Assembly (NCBI GenBank): GCA_032164245.1
Contig: JAVMKO010000022.1
Span: 9,485,845 to 9,549,844 of the forward strand
Origin: Sternotherus odoratus
Lineage: Eukaryota; Chordata; Testudines; Kinosternidae
DNA length: 64,000 nt
Direction: 5' to 3'
Shown: piece by piece, positions 1 to 13,915 of the stretch
How the letters are laid out: each line of letters begins with the position of its first letter
Position numbering within the stretch: position 1 is the stretch's first letter
Program-made: the position numbers and the translations under genes
The notes under the pieces: generated by a model
The model's input: only the letters and a program-made list of their open reading frames with translations
The model's database searches: none
Told to the model about the DNA's origin: nothing

Positions 1-29
1 CTCACACACACACACACACACACACACAC
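1..29. repeat. (CA)n microsatellite
   Basis: Alternating CA dinucleotides run from the window edge to about position 29, so the true left boundary lies outside the window. It sits in the MDM4 intron that follows the exon at 1314-1363. Confidence 0.9.
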
Positions 30-1313
30 GTACGTATAACTCACTGACCGATTCTCTAAAGGAACATCATTTCCTCTGGCAAGTTTTAAAATAGTTACAC
101 CATGCCCGGAATGAAGAAATGCAAGCTCACCCACGCGAACGCACACACACACCTCCAGCAAAGGGGAGGTTGCTAGTAGGAGAAAATGTTTCTCTAGGGT
201 TCTTTGCTTTCCACATATGCTGCTTGTGGCTAAGCCAGGGAATCACCACCATAGAAAGTAGCACTCACACAGCTATTCTGCAACTACAGGTAGATGATTA
301 GACAAGACTGTGCTCAGGCAGGTTCTCCATTAGACGGGAATGGCTGATCTCCGGAAGCACTGATGCATGCTAACCATGGTTGAAAAGCAGAAAACTATAC
401 AGTATTTGGCCTCGGTTTCTGAAATGGCCTCTAAATTTGCATACACCACTTCTTGTTAGTGCAAAAAATAGACCAGGCCCTTCTGAAAACGGTGCAATTG
501 GTATTAAACTGCTTAGAGCCCTAGGAACTATGGCATGTGACCTCACAATTCTACCAATGCACCTTGCTCACGATTCACATGCTTGCTATTTCAGTATGAA
601 TTCTCTACTGAGTAAATGCTAACAGCTGTAGTAATTGAATGGTAGATTGTGATATAGAGGAAATGACCACAAGGGACTAAGTTAACAGCAACATTTGTTT
701 CCACTTGTGACTGGATTTCTTTTTATGTGGATGGATTTGACAGCTTTCCTCCTGAGCTGACAGAACAACAGTGATGTTGAGTGAGTAAGTCAGGTATTCA
801 TACCTCTGACAGTGGCCTGGATTATTTAAGGGAACAGATCATCATGTCAGATTTCCAATACCCCGCTGAGGGGTTCTAATTAAGATCACAAAGTATAGAC
901 ACAAGCAATAGTAGGGAGCTGGATTGAGATAATTCAACATTTTGTAGCTCAGCAAAGGTTGAGAGACGAGCAAGGGTCTCCGTGGGGTATTTTTAGCCAA
1001 GCCAGTTCACTCAGACCTAGCATTTAACTCAGTTTATATCCAGAAGCGCACCCTGGAAACTGAGTCTTCTATTTTTTGACACGTAGCTCCAGCCATGCAC
1101 TGGCAGGTCAGGCAGAGGGCTAATTGGTTTCCAACCACGTGAACTGTTTGCAGACACACACACGACATGAATGTATTCTCACAGTGTGCCCCCACGAAGC
1201 CTCCACAAGCAGTTTTCCACTTCAGGAACATGACTCTTTCCTACATATCACTACTTACCCAAATTAAATTAACATTGTACTGAATGCACTTGGCTGTACT
1301 AGGGCAAACCTAC
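30..1313 (-). other. MDM4: MDM4 intron, downstream of the exon at 1314-1363 (partial)
   Basis: Minus-strand intron beginning with the donor GTAGG at 1313. I searched it for the next MDM4 coding exon, which in human encodes a segment beginning DAAQTLALAQD, and found no match, so that exon probably lies left of the window. I recognise no repeat family here apart from the terminal CA run. Confidence 0.6.
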
Positions 1314-1363
1314 CTGTAATAGTAACAGAAGTCAGGTTCCTTTTCAGCATGTCATAAACTGGG
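1314..1363 (-). CDS. MDM4: MDM4 coding exon, end of the p53-binding domain
   Basis: On the minus strand the exon follows a pyrimidine-rich acceptor ending TTGCAG and ends at a GTAGG donor. It is 50 bp, enters with two bases carried from the previous exon and leaves one base. Translation gives SPVYDMLKRNLTSVTIT, matching human SPLYDMLRKNLVTLATATT but about two residues shorter near its end. This segment closes the folded p53-binding domain. It is the most 3' MDM4 exon that I can find in the window. Confidence 0.9.
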
Positions 1364-3646
<2,283 letters not shown>

Positions 3647-3785
3647 TTAGTTACATCTGCAGTTGATAAACCAGCATGGACTCCAGGGCTTTGTGTTCCA
3701 TTTCCTTCCTCCACTTTACACTTCCTTTAGCTGATACGACAGTGTCAGTGAAGAATCACCACCTTAGGACAGACGTTACCCTTCT

Positions 3786-3955
3786 AAGAGCCTTCCATCC
3801 ATACATCTCAAGCATTGGAGATATTGACACTTCTACAAATGGGAAAACCCAGGCACAGAGAGGTGATGGGACAATGCGACACTGACAATGAGTCAGTGGT
3901 AGAGCCAGGACATGAATCCAGATTTCCCAAATCCCAGTAAACAACCAGGCTACAC
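3786..3955 (-). repeat. MIR-like SINE, minus strand
   Basis: Shows the reverse complement of the MIR core and tRNA-related part: an aligned run of 'gaaaacccaggcacagagag', then a 'gtcagtggtagagccagga' block. It is old and diverged. Confidence 0.65.
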
Positions 3956-4559
3956 ATTTTCTCTATATCAGCATGTACTTGGTTATTATCTGAACCAGAT
4001 TTATGATCCAAGCAGTTTGGGTTTTTATTTAAAAAGTTTGGCCTGTCTCTTGGCAAGTTCTTCTGAGAAGAGGTGCTTTTGAATCTATAAAACACAAGTA
4101 AAGATCACATTCTATTCCTCATTTTCCCTCTGCACCATCAAAATGTTTAGCCAGATGGTGTCACAGAGTTTCCCAAACTGAGATGCTGGTTTTTTGCACT
4201 ATATAAGAACCAATATTCCGGTAACTTCAAGTGCTGTTTATTTGGCTCTGGCATTTAATCAAAGCACTAGTTCCATGTGATCCATCAAAAAAGGGAAGTG
4301 CAGTCTTGCCAATTTACAATAACTCCAACTTCAGTATTGAATTAAATGAAAAGATTTTACCCACTGACACACCTTCATTAATCCCAGCCACTTAAAATGT
4401 CAGCAAAGAAAACAGAAACCTCTTTGCTGTCTCAGATTACAGCAGAGAACAAGACACAGTTTAAGTTATTTATAATCTATGCACAGGCTCCTTCTCAGCC
4501 AAATAGAACCCAGCTGGCTGGGTCAAAGGCTCAGTTGACGTCCTACATAGTAAGAACAG

Positions 4560-4870
4560 CTATTCAGAATGACCCAAGGATACTTCTATACTATCCGCCG
4601 GACCTGCGGATAGAGTTTGATGTATCGGGGATCGATTTATCGCGTCTTATCTAGATGCGATAAATAGATCCCCAAACGCGCTCCCCGTTGACTCCGGAAC
4701 TCCAGTTCCGTAAGAGGAGTAAGCAGAGTCGACGAAGGAGCCACTGCGGTCGACTCATCGCTGTGGGAACGACCAGGTAAGTCGAACTAAGATATTTCGA
4801 GTTGCATATCTTCGTTCGAACATTCCCCACCGCGCAGCATAGCCCAGGACTAAGATTGTTCTCTAGTGGC
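4560..4870. mobile_element. CpG-rich palindromic MITE-like repeat
   Basis: This stretch is much richer in CpG than its AT-rich surroundings. It contains an imperfect palindrome around 4630-4670, where GATCGATTTATCGCG pairs with GCGATAAATAGATC across a central TCTAGA. It also has repeated GTCGA/TCGAC motifs and a second inverted pair, AAGTCGAACTAAGATAT and ATATCTTCGTTCGAAC, near 4778-4822. I recognise the pattern as a common turtle DNA-transposon-derived family, but cannot name its superfamily. Exact ends are uncertain. Confidence 0.55.
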
Positions 4871-6509
4871 AATGCAGCAGACCCATGCTACACAGTTGGT
4901 ACTTCTCCGTAACCACCAAAGTGTGTCTTCACCTGTCCTCTCTCCAAAGTGGGAAGGCAAGAAAATATGGTGACTCAACATGAAAGAAGGCTGAAGTTAA
5001 CTGGGAGGAGACCACTTGCTTGGCACAGGCAGAGAGTAAAGAGCATAGATGCAAGATGCTTTGCATTAGAACCACACAGAGGTGTGGGGAGAAAATGATT
5101 CCTTTGCTACAGAAAATGTCCCTTAAGGACTAAGGCCACAGAACTGGCTACAAAGAAGATATATAGGTCAATTAAAGTTAGAATCCAAGGGATAAACAGC
5201 TAATTGTTTATGCATAACACAAGCAGGACTAGACACCTGATTAGGAGCAAAAGAGGGCTCACTTGAACAAAGATACATGCAACCAAAGAAGGTGCTAATA
5301 GTACTTTTATTCACTCAAGAGGACTGACTACTGTGTACTGTAGCAGCCTGAGTTTAATATTGAAACATCCCCACCCCCCATTCAAAGCATTCAGCTTGTT
5401 TATGCAAAAAAATTTAGACTCTAAATAAGTTGTTTAAATGCATAAGAGTTTAAAATAAGTCACACAGCTCTGCGGGAGTATCTGACACATTCATAATGAA
5501 AAAATGCCGCATTTAATTCTTTGCTGACAGGATATCCCTGTAAATCACAAGCAGTGTCATTTTTTTAATCTTGTATACATTTTGCATTTTAATCTTAAAT
5601 GAATTCACAGCGTGTCTGAGGTTTAGCTGACAAGACCTTTCAAAAGAAACTTAAGAGAAAACATCAACTCAAGTGCAATTTAAGAACTTTCAAGCAATGA
5701 ATGATAGTAAAACAATTGCAAAGCGTTTTTGACAACCTCACAAGTGCAGCTATCCAGTACGTCTTTCCTAAAGCGGTTTCTGAATTCTCAAGATACATAA
5801 TAATTTTCATTCATATTTTGCACTCTCATAAGGAGTCCATCACAGGATCTCAAAGCACTTTGACTCAGATCCACAAAAGTATTAAGGAACCTAACTCCCA
5901 ATGATTTCAATACGACTTAGGAGCCTAAACACTTTTAAAGATCTGAGCCATTATGCTCAAAAAAGTTTCCATAGTCCTATGTATAAAGTAGCTCTATTTT
6001 ACAAATAGAGGCACTAAAGCACAGGAGTTTAAGTACCCAACTCTGCGCCCACTGATTTCCAGGCCCTATCGTCCCAATCCTGCAAGATTCCGGTCCCAGT
6101 GGAGTCCCACTGACTTCAGTGAGGCTACACTCCCATCAATCAGCTTGCAGGAACGAGGACTCAATGAGGAAATCCTGACCACAACACAACTCTGTGGCAG
6201 AACTGTTAAGAAAACCCAGCTCTCCCAATTCCTAATCCACTGAATTTTAGCTACTAGCGTATTTTATACATAGCCTCAGGGTTCTCTCTAACCTAACAGG
6301 GATTATACCAGTGCACTTGTGTTTATATAGTGCTAGAACAATGGGGCCCCTAGGCACTATCATAACACAAGTAAGTCATCATAAAATAATTTTCCATCTT
6401 CAAGGTCCTGGCTGTAAAATTCACAAGGTTGCACATTAATCATCTGTTAACTGACCATTATTACAGCTACTTTCTTGGTTTAATCATCTAGGTGGAGTTC
6501 TGGGCTCAC

Positions 6510-6584
6510 CTCCTTCAATGTGAAGGTTTCACCTTGTGCACCTGCTGCTTGCAGAATCTTCAGGAGTGGCAGTTTCGGTTGTAC
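6510..6584 (-). CDS. MDM4: MDM4 coding exon, start of the p53-binding domain
   Basis: Minus-strand exon of exactly 75 bp (25 codons, phase 0 at both ends), from an acceptor ending TATTTTAG to a GTGAGC donor. It encodes VQPKLPLLKILQAAGAQGET followed by FTLKE, against human VRPKLPLLKILHAAGAQGEM then FTVKE. This is the first strand and helix of the p53-binding domain. MDM4 binds and masks the p53 transactivation helix and heterodimerises with MDM2 through its C-terminal RING, which is outside this window. Confidence 0.95.
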
Positions 6585-8644
6585 CTAAAATATAGAATAC
6601 ATAGTTTTGGATCAGCAACATAATGTGGCAAGCTTCTGAGAAGAACTGTGTCCATGGGCATCAGCTATGTAGCTAATAAACATTGGGGGCACACCTTGTG
6701 GCAAGGCTGTCATACAATCATTAGAGCCAGTCCGGACAAGTGGTTCTACAGTGAGTTGTTGACCAAGGGGGACATCGCTAGTCTTTGAGGTACCCTCCCC
6801 AAGGGCTCATTCATGTTCTTCTAGACCTGCATTTGAGATATGATTGAAGAGCAGACAATCCTGTCTGGGGCAATGGCTTTGTGCAGATGGACCCTTGTCT
6901 GTTCAGAGCCCTGCTGAAATAAATATGGGCCTACTCAAGCAGAGCTTACTGCAGGATGAGGATCTGTAATGGTATGTTTCACTAATCAGAAATCAGTCAA
7001 TGGCACTTCTCTGCCATATTGATCCTAATACAAGATGAGAGCAGCCAACAAAGTAGGAGGCCCAATCCGGAAGACCGTAGTCATCTGCACTGTGCCATTA
7101 ACATGCATGGGACTGGTCATGTGAGCAAGGACTGGAGAATTAGTCCCTAGGTGAGGGGAATCCTAGAGGCTGACTAGCTAGACATGTGAGGGAAAATGCA
7201 ATGGCTACACCATTAACTTCAATTGGAGCAGGTTTAAATTTGACTCACTGAATGGGAAGAATAGAATAGGTCCCTTCTGCACAGCCCATAGGTGATATTT
7301 GGCTATTAAAAACTTGTGAATAGAGACAAAAAATTACAAGAAGAGGGTGCAGCGTATAAACGTTTATTTTAAGTAGCATTAAAGGACTGATCCTGCACTC
7401 TCTGTGGATCCCAAACTTCCACCCAATCTCTCATCATAGTTGTGAATTTTGTATTACGGTGTAGTGGGGCTCTCTTGTCCTGGGCACACACTCACACAAG
7501 AAGTGTGAACATGAAGCAACTTCGTAGTAGCTTCCCTTTGGTTACTTCCACACTATACATCTAAGCAAATCTCAACAGCAGACGAGACAGCTAATGTTGT
7601 AGTATGAATGTTACAAAAAAAGCAGTGGCAAGTTTTAAATCGTTATCAATCCCCAGCTGCCCTATTTGAGTCCATTCGCACACATCCTGGGGAGATATGC
7701 CACAGCATAAACCAGGATCATTCTCCCCAAAACCATGAAGGTGCCCCAACCTGACTGCTCAAATTAGTAGCTGAATGTTATGGTGTTTTATAAATACAAT
7801 CAATATTGTTACATTAAACCTTTCTCCCATTTGCCTCTTGCATCCTTCAGTACTTAACACCAGCAAGCCAGAGGAGTTGGATTTCAAATGCGGCGTGTTT
7901 TCGGAGGGTTATATGCAAAAACAGTGGCATTTTTCTGAGCATACACTGATGAACTTTAGGATCAAATCCTGATGTTGGATAAACACTACATATTGCTGCA
8001 TCTCAAAAGAAAAAGTCATCTGTGTTCCGGGAGACAGTGGCAACCTATTTGCACTCAGAACCTGGCCCTCCGCATGTAAGCTGCAGCTTTCACAATTTTA
8101 GCTCTGTCAGTCAGAGCTTTCTCCCTGTCCCCTTCTCATTGCAGCGTTAACAAACCCCAATTAGGGCTACAATAATGCTACAGCAACTACGAGTGAAGTC
8201 TTTAGAAGACTGGCCAATTTTACCTGTCATGTCTGAAACGGCTTCATAAGGTTGGAAAAACAGAAGTTCTGAAAAACAGTGGCAGGGAACAGCTCTTCCT
8301 AGCCTGGCCTAATTATTTCTGCTCCAATAAATCAGCTGGAAGCAACAATTCTGTCAGGCTAATGTTGTTTTTGAAAGAAAACAGGATTTATGGATTAAGA
8401 GAACCAATGATCCAGCCCAGTCCTTTCACCACTGGTGGCATCTTGCTATTCCACAGCATACAGAAGCAGTGGGAGAGGGGTGAGTTCTCCGTACTCACTG
8501 TAGACACATGCTCTATTCCACATTATGGATGGGTAAGAGACCATACACTGGTTAGAATGCAAGCAGCGAGATGCTTCCACTGGCCGTGTGGTGGGAAGGG
8601 TTTTTGTACACAACACTCTTTACTGTTCTTCGAACACTTTTCAA

Positions 8645-8669
8645 AGGCTTGTTCTATTGAAGCATGTCT
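8645..8669. promoter_or_regulatory. Candidate p53 response element in an MDM4 intron
   Basis: Two decamers, AGGCTTGTTC (8645-8654) and AAGCATGTCT (8660-8669), each match the p53 half-site consensus RRRCWWGYYY at all ten positions and are separated by 5 bp, inside the accepted 0-13 bp spacing. The site lies in the intron after the first coding exon of MDM4. MDM4 is known in human to have a p53-responsive intronic promoter, although that one is in intron 1. Function here is inference from the motif and context. Confidence 0.5.
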
Positions 8670-10084
8670 CTGAACCGCTTTCCTGCTGTAACTTGCCCCT
8701 TTATATCTTCTCTCTAGCAAAGGTGGGCTCAGCTGTGTCTAGGTAGCTCAGAACTCTCCCTATATAAATGCAATTGCAAAAAGCCCTCATTTCCTGAAAG
8801 GAGGGGGAGGAGGGCAACTCAGAATTCCCAAGCCCACTACACCCTAGCCTCCAGATGTAGAGTTGGAAACATCAGGCTCCTGCTTGATACAAGAGGAGTT
8901 TTGTTACTGTCACCAACTAATTGGTCAAGAACTCAACTGCCAGCGGATACTCAGGCAGGAATTCATCCCATTGTGTACACAGTTTTCAAATTCTAACACT
9001 GTATTTATCTTCGCCTTAAACTCATCTGAGCTATCTACTCCCCCATCATTATCATGGCTAGATTCACTCTTAAAAAAACCTTTCACCTTTTAACAGAGCA
9101 AGGAAGGTATAACCTCCTGCCACAATTCTTCTTTCCAATCCCAGCCATTTTGTTCGGACATAATGAATTAAGCTCTATGAAAGTATAGCTTGTGCCAGTA
9201 CTAACACAATGTTCTTATTAGCGCAATTAATGCAAGTACAAGAGATTTTTATGTCTCCAAGCCAAGGACCACTGTCATGGATTTTTCTTCATTTTAAATA
9301 ACTACCTCCTCACCCTCCCCTGTCTGCGTTTTTTAAAAAATGCCTAAACTAATTTGAATATTTAAAACAGCACCTTAGCTACCACAGGGAAGCCAAATTG
9401 GAGACAAGAATGTTAGTTCATTCCATAATCCCCAAGATAATGGGTGTAGGCGGCCAATATTTCTGTACTAACATCAAAATCTGCTTATTTATTTATAATT
9501 TTTCCAGTAGAATGAGCTGAATAAAGAAGCATGTTAATCAATTCTGCATGGGACTCAGATGGATTTTACCATTTATAAATTAAGTATGTTGGGGAGCCCG
9601 TGTCCGTTCAGAGGCTAATTTACACTCCCCACCCCCAGCTAGACACATGTTCTTACCAATGAAACAGTCTTCAAAAATGCAGCCCCATTCTTGTCTTGGA
9701 GAACCCACTCATCATAGTTTGTAGAGTGCATTTTTCTAGCCATAGCTCACACTGCAGATTTTTCTCTTTGGCAGACAACATGTTGATGTAGTGCCAGATT
9801 TCCACACTCTATGCTAAAGAATTGCCCCACTAGCTTTGGATAGCTTTCCTAAAGCACTCAGGCTAGGACATCCTGGCACTCATTCCACCAATGCCCTGGG
9901 ACTAGATTGGTATGGGGAACAGCACGTGTTCAGTGTTCACTCAAGGTAGATCCAAGACAGACAGATGTTATTGGCTTTATAAACTAGATCACACAGATGA
10001 GTGTTTTCATATTCTGAGGAACTGCAGAATTGAACAGTTCAATGTTAGTTGAGTTTTTAAAAAGGAATTCTTTGTGGTCCCATA

Positions 10085-10518
10085 TAAGGCTATGTCTACA
10101 CTAGCACTTATGTCAGGACAACTTATATTGCTCAGGGCTACAAATAGCCCACTCCCCCGAGCAACAAATTATAAGAACAGCCCCACTGGGCAGACCAAAG
10201 GTCCATCTAGCCCAGTATCCTGTCTCCTGACAGTGGCCAATGCCAGGTGCCCCAGAGGGAATGAAGGGAACAGGTAATCATCACGTGATCCATCCCCTGT
10301 CGCTTATTCTCATTATGCCAGCATAAACACCAGTGCACATAGGAGAGCTTCTCCTGCTGACATAGCTACCGCCACTCACTGAGGGTGGATTAATTATGTT
10401 GATAGGAGAACTCTCTCCTGTGGACACGGAGCAGCCACGCAGGGAATCTTACAGCAGCGTAGCTGTATCTGTACAGTTGTGCCGCTGTAAGCTTGATAAT
10501 GCAGGCATAGCCTATATA
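10085..10518. mobile_element. MITE with 'GGCTATGTCTACACTA'-type ends, interrupted by a CR1-like insert
   Basis: The left end reads AAGGCTATGTCTACACTAGC at about 10085. The interior has inverted blocks such as GGAGAGCTTCTCCTGCTGAC and GATAGGAGAACTCTCTCC, and the right end near 10515 reads GGCATAGCCT, a degraded inverted copy of the left end. I recognise this as a widespread turtle/crocodilian MITE, possibly related to the Chompy elements, which I have not verified. It is split by the CR1-like fragment at about 10169-10316. Confidence 0.65.
10169..10316. mobile_element. CR1-like LINE fragment nested in a MITE
   Basis: Contains the phrase 'cagaccaaaggtccatctag' and 'ccaatgccaggtgccccaga', typical of CR1-derived repeats in turtles and crocodilians. 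The flanking MITE sequence resumes immediately after it, so this insertion is younger than the MITE. Confidence 0.65.
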
Positions 10519-10832
10519 AGGTATGAAGCCTGGAAATATACATATTATGCACTTTCCTGTGTGGCTAGTTTAACCCACCTCACTTTTCTCCCACGGCTTC
10601 AAACATCAGTCCAATATTACCTATCATCCATACCAGTGGCACTGCTAGTTAATGTTTGCAAACCACTGACTTGATGGAAGACTATTCATTCCACCCAGTA
10701 TGAAAGGACACATGCCATGAAGTCAAAGATGTTCTAGTAGGGCTTCACTGGCCTTATTTCTAATAAGGAGAGAGGAAAGCCAAGATTGTGTGTGTCGGGG
10801 GGAGGGGGGATTGAGTGGGAAGGGGAGATTAC

Positions 10833-10907
10833 CTGGTTAGCTTGTCCAACTGCGATTCTGCAGGCACTCTCAGATGCTGGATACTGTTCAGAGGTCGAAG
10901 ATGTCAT
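10833..10907 (-). CDS. MDM4: MDM4 first coding exon, with start codon
   Basis: MDM4 (MDMX) is a nuclear p53 inhibitor and MDM2 partner. On the minus strand ATG is at 10907 and the coding part is 75 bp (25 codons, phase 0), ending at a CAG|GTAATC donor. It encodes MTSSTSEQYPASESACRIAV then GQANQ, against human MTSFSTSAQCSTSDSACRIS then PGQINQ, so it is one residue shorter. This is the flexible N-terminal tail before the p53-binding domain. The 5' untranslated part of the exon probably starts at 10927, after TATCGTAG, or at about 10939, after TATTTTAG. An open frame extends upstream with another ATG, but it crosses the acceptor and is not supported by homology. About 136 codons of the gene lie in the window in total. 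Confidence 0.95.
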
Positions 10908-10927
10908 TTTGGCAGTGAAGTAGCTGT
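10908..10927 (-). other. MDM4: 5' UTR part of MDM4 exon 2
   Basis: Sequence between the likely acceptor TATCGTAG and the start codon. An alternative acceptor, TATTTTAG, would add about 12 bases. Transcript data would decide. Confidence 0.55.
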
Positions 10928-12469
10928 CTACGATATAAACTAAAATAACAAGGCTTTTTTTTAGTAGCAAGTCAGAAGCAGCAGGCCCTGAGTTTAACCA
11001 CTTCCGTTTCTTAGAAGCTTTAGGAAATCAATCTTCCCTGCATGTACATCCTAAAATGTACCATAACAAATCTAAAATTACTGATCAGCCCATGCAGTTG
11101 TTTTATAGTTTGCCAATAACCTCAGCAATCCAAAACTAATTCTCCCCTAGGTAAGTTAAACCTAGCTGCTCAGCTACCTGGACAGGTAGCCTTCTAAGAG
11201 CAGCTGGGACAGAAATCCTTCAGCAACCAAGAAGCATGTCTTCAATTTGTTTTTATGAATTTTACAATTTCTGTTCACTAACCATCTCAGGCTGATTTGC
11301 ACTGGTGACACTCCCACCCCTTCCCCCCACCTTCACTATGCTCTAGAAAATTTTGCTCACTGGGAGAGAAATGCTAGGACAAAGGATTCCCACGCTCATC
11401 TGCAAATCCCAGACAGTTCTTTCTGTTGTGACTTGCCTGTTCAAAGACACACAGTCTTCTGTGACATGTTGAGGCAAGTTCTTAATGAGTCAGAGGGGAC
11501 AGTAACAGCTAAGTCAGTTTTACCCCACTGGAAACCTTACAGACAATAGTAGCTTCATGAGTCAGCAAGGGGCGGTACACAGTGGGTGGAAGAACTAAAT
11601 GCTAGTGATTAAATGCCCACCCTTCAAATTGATGGGATCAACTTAACAAAGATCATTGGAGCCCCCATCCCCCTCGCCCCAAATGACACCCAAGTTCTAT
11701 ATGCTGTGACAAAGCTAAGTCTATACTTGAGGGTCCTGCGTTTCCTGGTGGATTTCACTAGCCTCAGAGGCTCACTGTGACCATCCATGTAGCCCTTCTC
11801 TCTCTAGAGACAAGGTCACAGCCTATTGAGCCATTTTCATCATAAGCCAGTGAGGGGAAGTTATCCTTCCTGGTAGTCTCGTCGTCTCCTTAGTCTCTGT
11901 GATTAATTGGGGAAGGTAAGAAGGGGGGAGCTCGGGCCTGCCCTCTACTCCGGGCTCCAGCCCAGGGACCCTAATAGTATCAGCTAAGATGGATGACCTT
12001 TTAACCACCAAACACAATACAATTCCCTGGGTTACTTCCCCACAGCAGTCCCTGCTTCTTCACACTCCACTCCACCCTTACCTCAGGGCCTCCTTCCTCG
12101 CATATGATATGTTGTCTAACCACTCAGTCTCACCAACTGCACAACCTACTCTCACCATTCCTGATACCCACACCCACCTGACTAAATGGGAGGGTTTTTA
12201 ACTGGTTTCAGCCAGCCCCTGATTCGCTTCAGGTGTCCCAATTGGGCTGTTTCTGCTGCTTTCTAGAACCTTCTTTGTTTGGCTAGCCAGGGAACAGGGA
12301 CCTGCTCATCCTGAGGCTGATATACCTCTCTTCCAGCACTCTCCTGTACCCTTCTGGTCTGACTTCGTCACAATGCACAGATGCTAAAGAAACCTGGGAT
12401 GGAAAGACTTTGATCAAAACAACAGTTCCCTTTTTGGTGCCTTCAGACATGTATGGAGCTCTGACGTTA

Positions 12470-12605
12470 GACTCTGACAGCCCTCTGTGTAGTCATAGCT
12501 AGGATTATTATCCTTTACAGAAGGAGACACAAGCAAGGAGCAATTGTCCAAGGTCACAGACACAGCTGGTCTCCTGAGTCCCAATCTATACTCAGGGCTT
12601 CTCCC
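12470..12605 (-). repeat. MIR-like SINE, minus strand
   Basis: Contains 'caaggtcacagacacagctg' and a following 'gagtcccaatctatactcag' block, the reverse complement of the MIR 5' half. Confidence 0.55.
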
Positions 12606-12659
12606 AGTGACATAGCTTATGCCACTCAGAGATGTTTTTTTCACACCAAAGGGCATAGT

Positions 12660-12820
12660 GCATCTTCACAAGATTGTACGTACAGACTCGGCCTAACTCT
12701 GCACTGGAGACACATAACTTTTTAGTGTAGACCAGGCCAAAGGTTAACTTGACCCAGCTCGGTGGTGTGAAAAATCCACAACCCTGAGCAAGTGTAGTTA
12801 AAGTGACCTAAACCCGGATA
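12660..12820. mobile_element. Degraded 'GTGTAGACC' MITE fragment
   Basis: Contains TAGTGTAGACCAGGCC and blocks of weak inverted symmetry shared with other turtle short DNA transposons in this window. It is highly diverged, and the boundaries are not resolved. Confidence 0.4.
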
Positions 12821-12828
12821 GGTTTAAG

Positions 12829-13005
12829 ATTAGCAGCCGTATTAGTCTGTATCCGTAAAGAAAATGAGGAATACTTGTGGTACCTTAGAGACTAAACAAT
12901 TTATTTCAGCATAAGCTTTTGTGGGCCATAGCTATGCACCCGATGAAGTGGGCTATAGCCCATGAAAGCTTATGCTGAAATAAACTAGTTAGTCTCTAAG
13001 GCCTG
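12829..13005. repeat. Turtle interspersed repeat with inverted halves
   Basis: The left half reads 'ttagagactaaacaatttat' then 'cagcataagcttttgtgggc'. The right half is its inverted complement, 'gcccatgaaagcttatgctg' then 'actagttagtctctaag', around a short spacer. This is the same family as the copies at 13788-13915 and 21479-22030. A Penelope-type retroelement is possible, but the class is not established from this sequence. Confidence 0.6.
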
Positions 13006-13787
13006 GGCTACACTAGCAGAGGGGTTTGAACTAAGCTATGCAACTTCAGCTACGCTATTCGCTATCAATATCAAAGGACCATTTTTGCCAATTGAGAATC
13101 AGATGCTGCTCTATTAATAGATTTTAGCAGTGCAGATCGGACTTCTGCTGTAAGGTACTACACATTAAAAACCCTGCTTTAGGTGCTCTTAGGTACACAC
13201 ATCTTTTGGTACACAAATCTTTGTAAGATGAGTGCAGAAAATGGTACCAGGTTACAGGCATCTGGAGGGGAGAGGGTAAGCTTTTCTACTCTACCCAGCC
13301 CCAATGTATCCTCAAGAGCTTCAAGTGGTACAGCACTGATATAAAATTATGCAACAATATAAAGTGATCTTTCATTCTGTATAACCTTTAAATTAGCTAA
13401 TTTTTGCTGTCCTACTCTCATTTAGAGTTGCATGTTTTTTATTCTTTGCTTTGACAAAGATTTATGACATTCCCCCAGGAAACGTGAAGAGAGAGATTTT
13501 ATTGCACAAGAGTTCCGTAATATATTACCTACCGTAACACAGGCAGTGACGTTGCATTTAAGACTAATCTGATTGGATTTTTTTAAAAATACTGTAAGGT
13601 AAATACAGATCTGCCATTTTTAAAAAAAATCTCCTTTAAGGGATCAGGGCTTCATCTGCAGAAGTCTTTTTTTTTAAAGTCATGATATATCTGCTACATG
13701 ATAGGAATTTTTAGTTTGTCAAGACACATGAAGGACTGCCAATGAAGAACCAAACAAAGCTAATCTTTGTTTTAATTATTGTTATAT

Positions 13788-13915
13788 ATCAATGAGGAGT
13801 CCGGTGGCACCCTAAAGACTAACAGATTTATTTGGGGCATAAATAAATCTGTTAGTGCTCAAGGTGCCACCGGACTCCTCATTGTTTTACTGGATACAGA
13901 CTACCATATCTATGC
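13788..13915. repeat. Turtle interspersed repeat, compact palindrome
   Basis: 'caatgaggagtccggtggca' leads in and its complement 'tgccaccggactcctcattg' leads out, with 'ctaacagatttattt' and 'aaataaatctgttag' between them. The arms pair almost perfectly, with only a few unpaired bases in the centre. Same family as 12829-13005. Confidence 0.65.

Larger units (their letters stand above)
6585..10832 (-). other. MDM4: MDM4 intron between the exons at 10833-10907 and 6510-6584
   Basis: Intron of about 4.2 kb following the first coding exon. It contains a nested MITE/CR1-like insertion (10085-10518) and a strong candidate p53 response element at 8645-8669. Open frames at 8362-8673 and 8863-9093 do not resemble known proteins. 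The remaining sequence is AT-rich and shows nothing I recognise. Confidence 0.7.
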
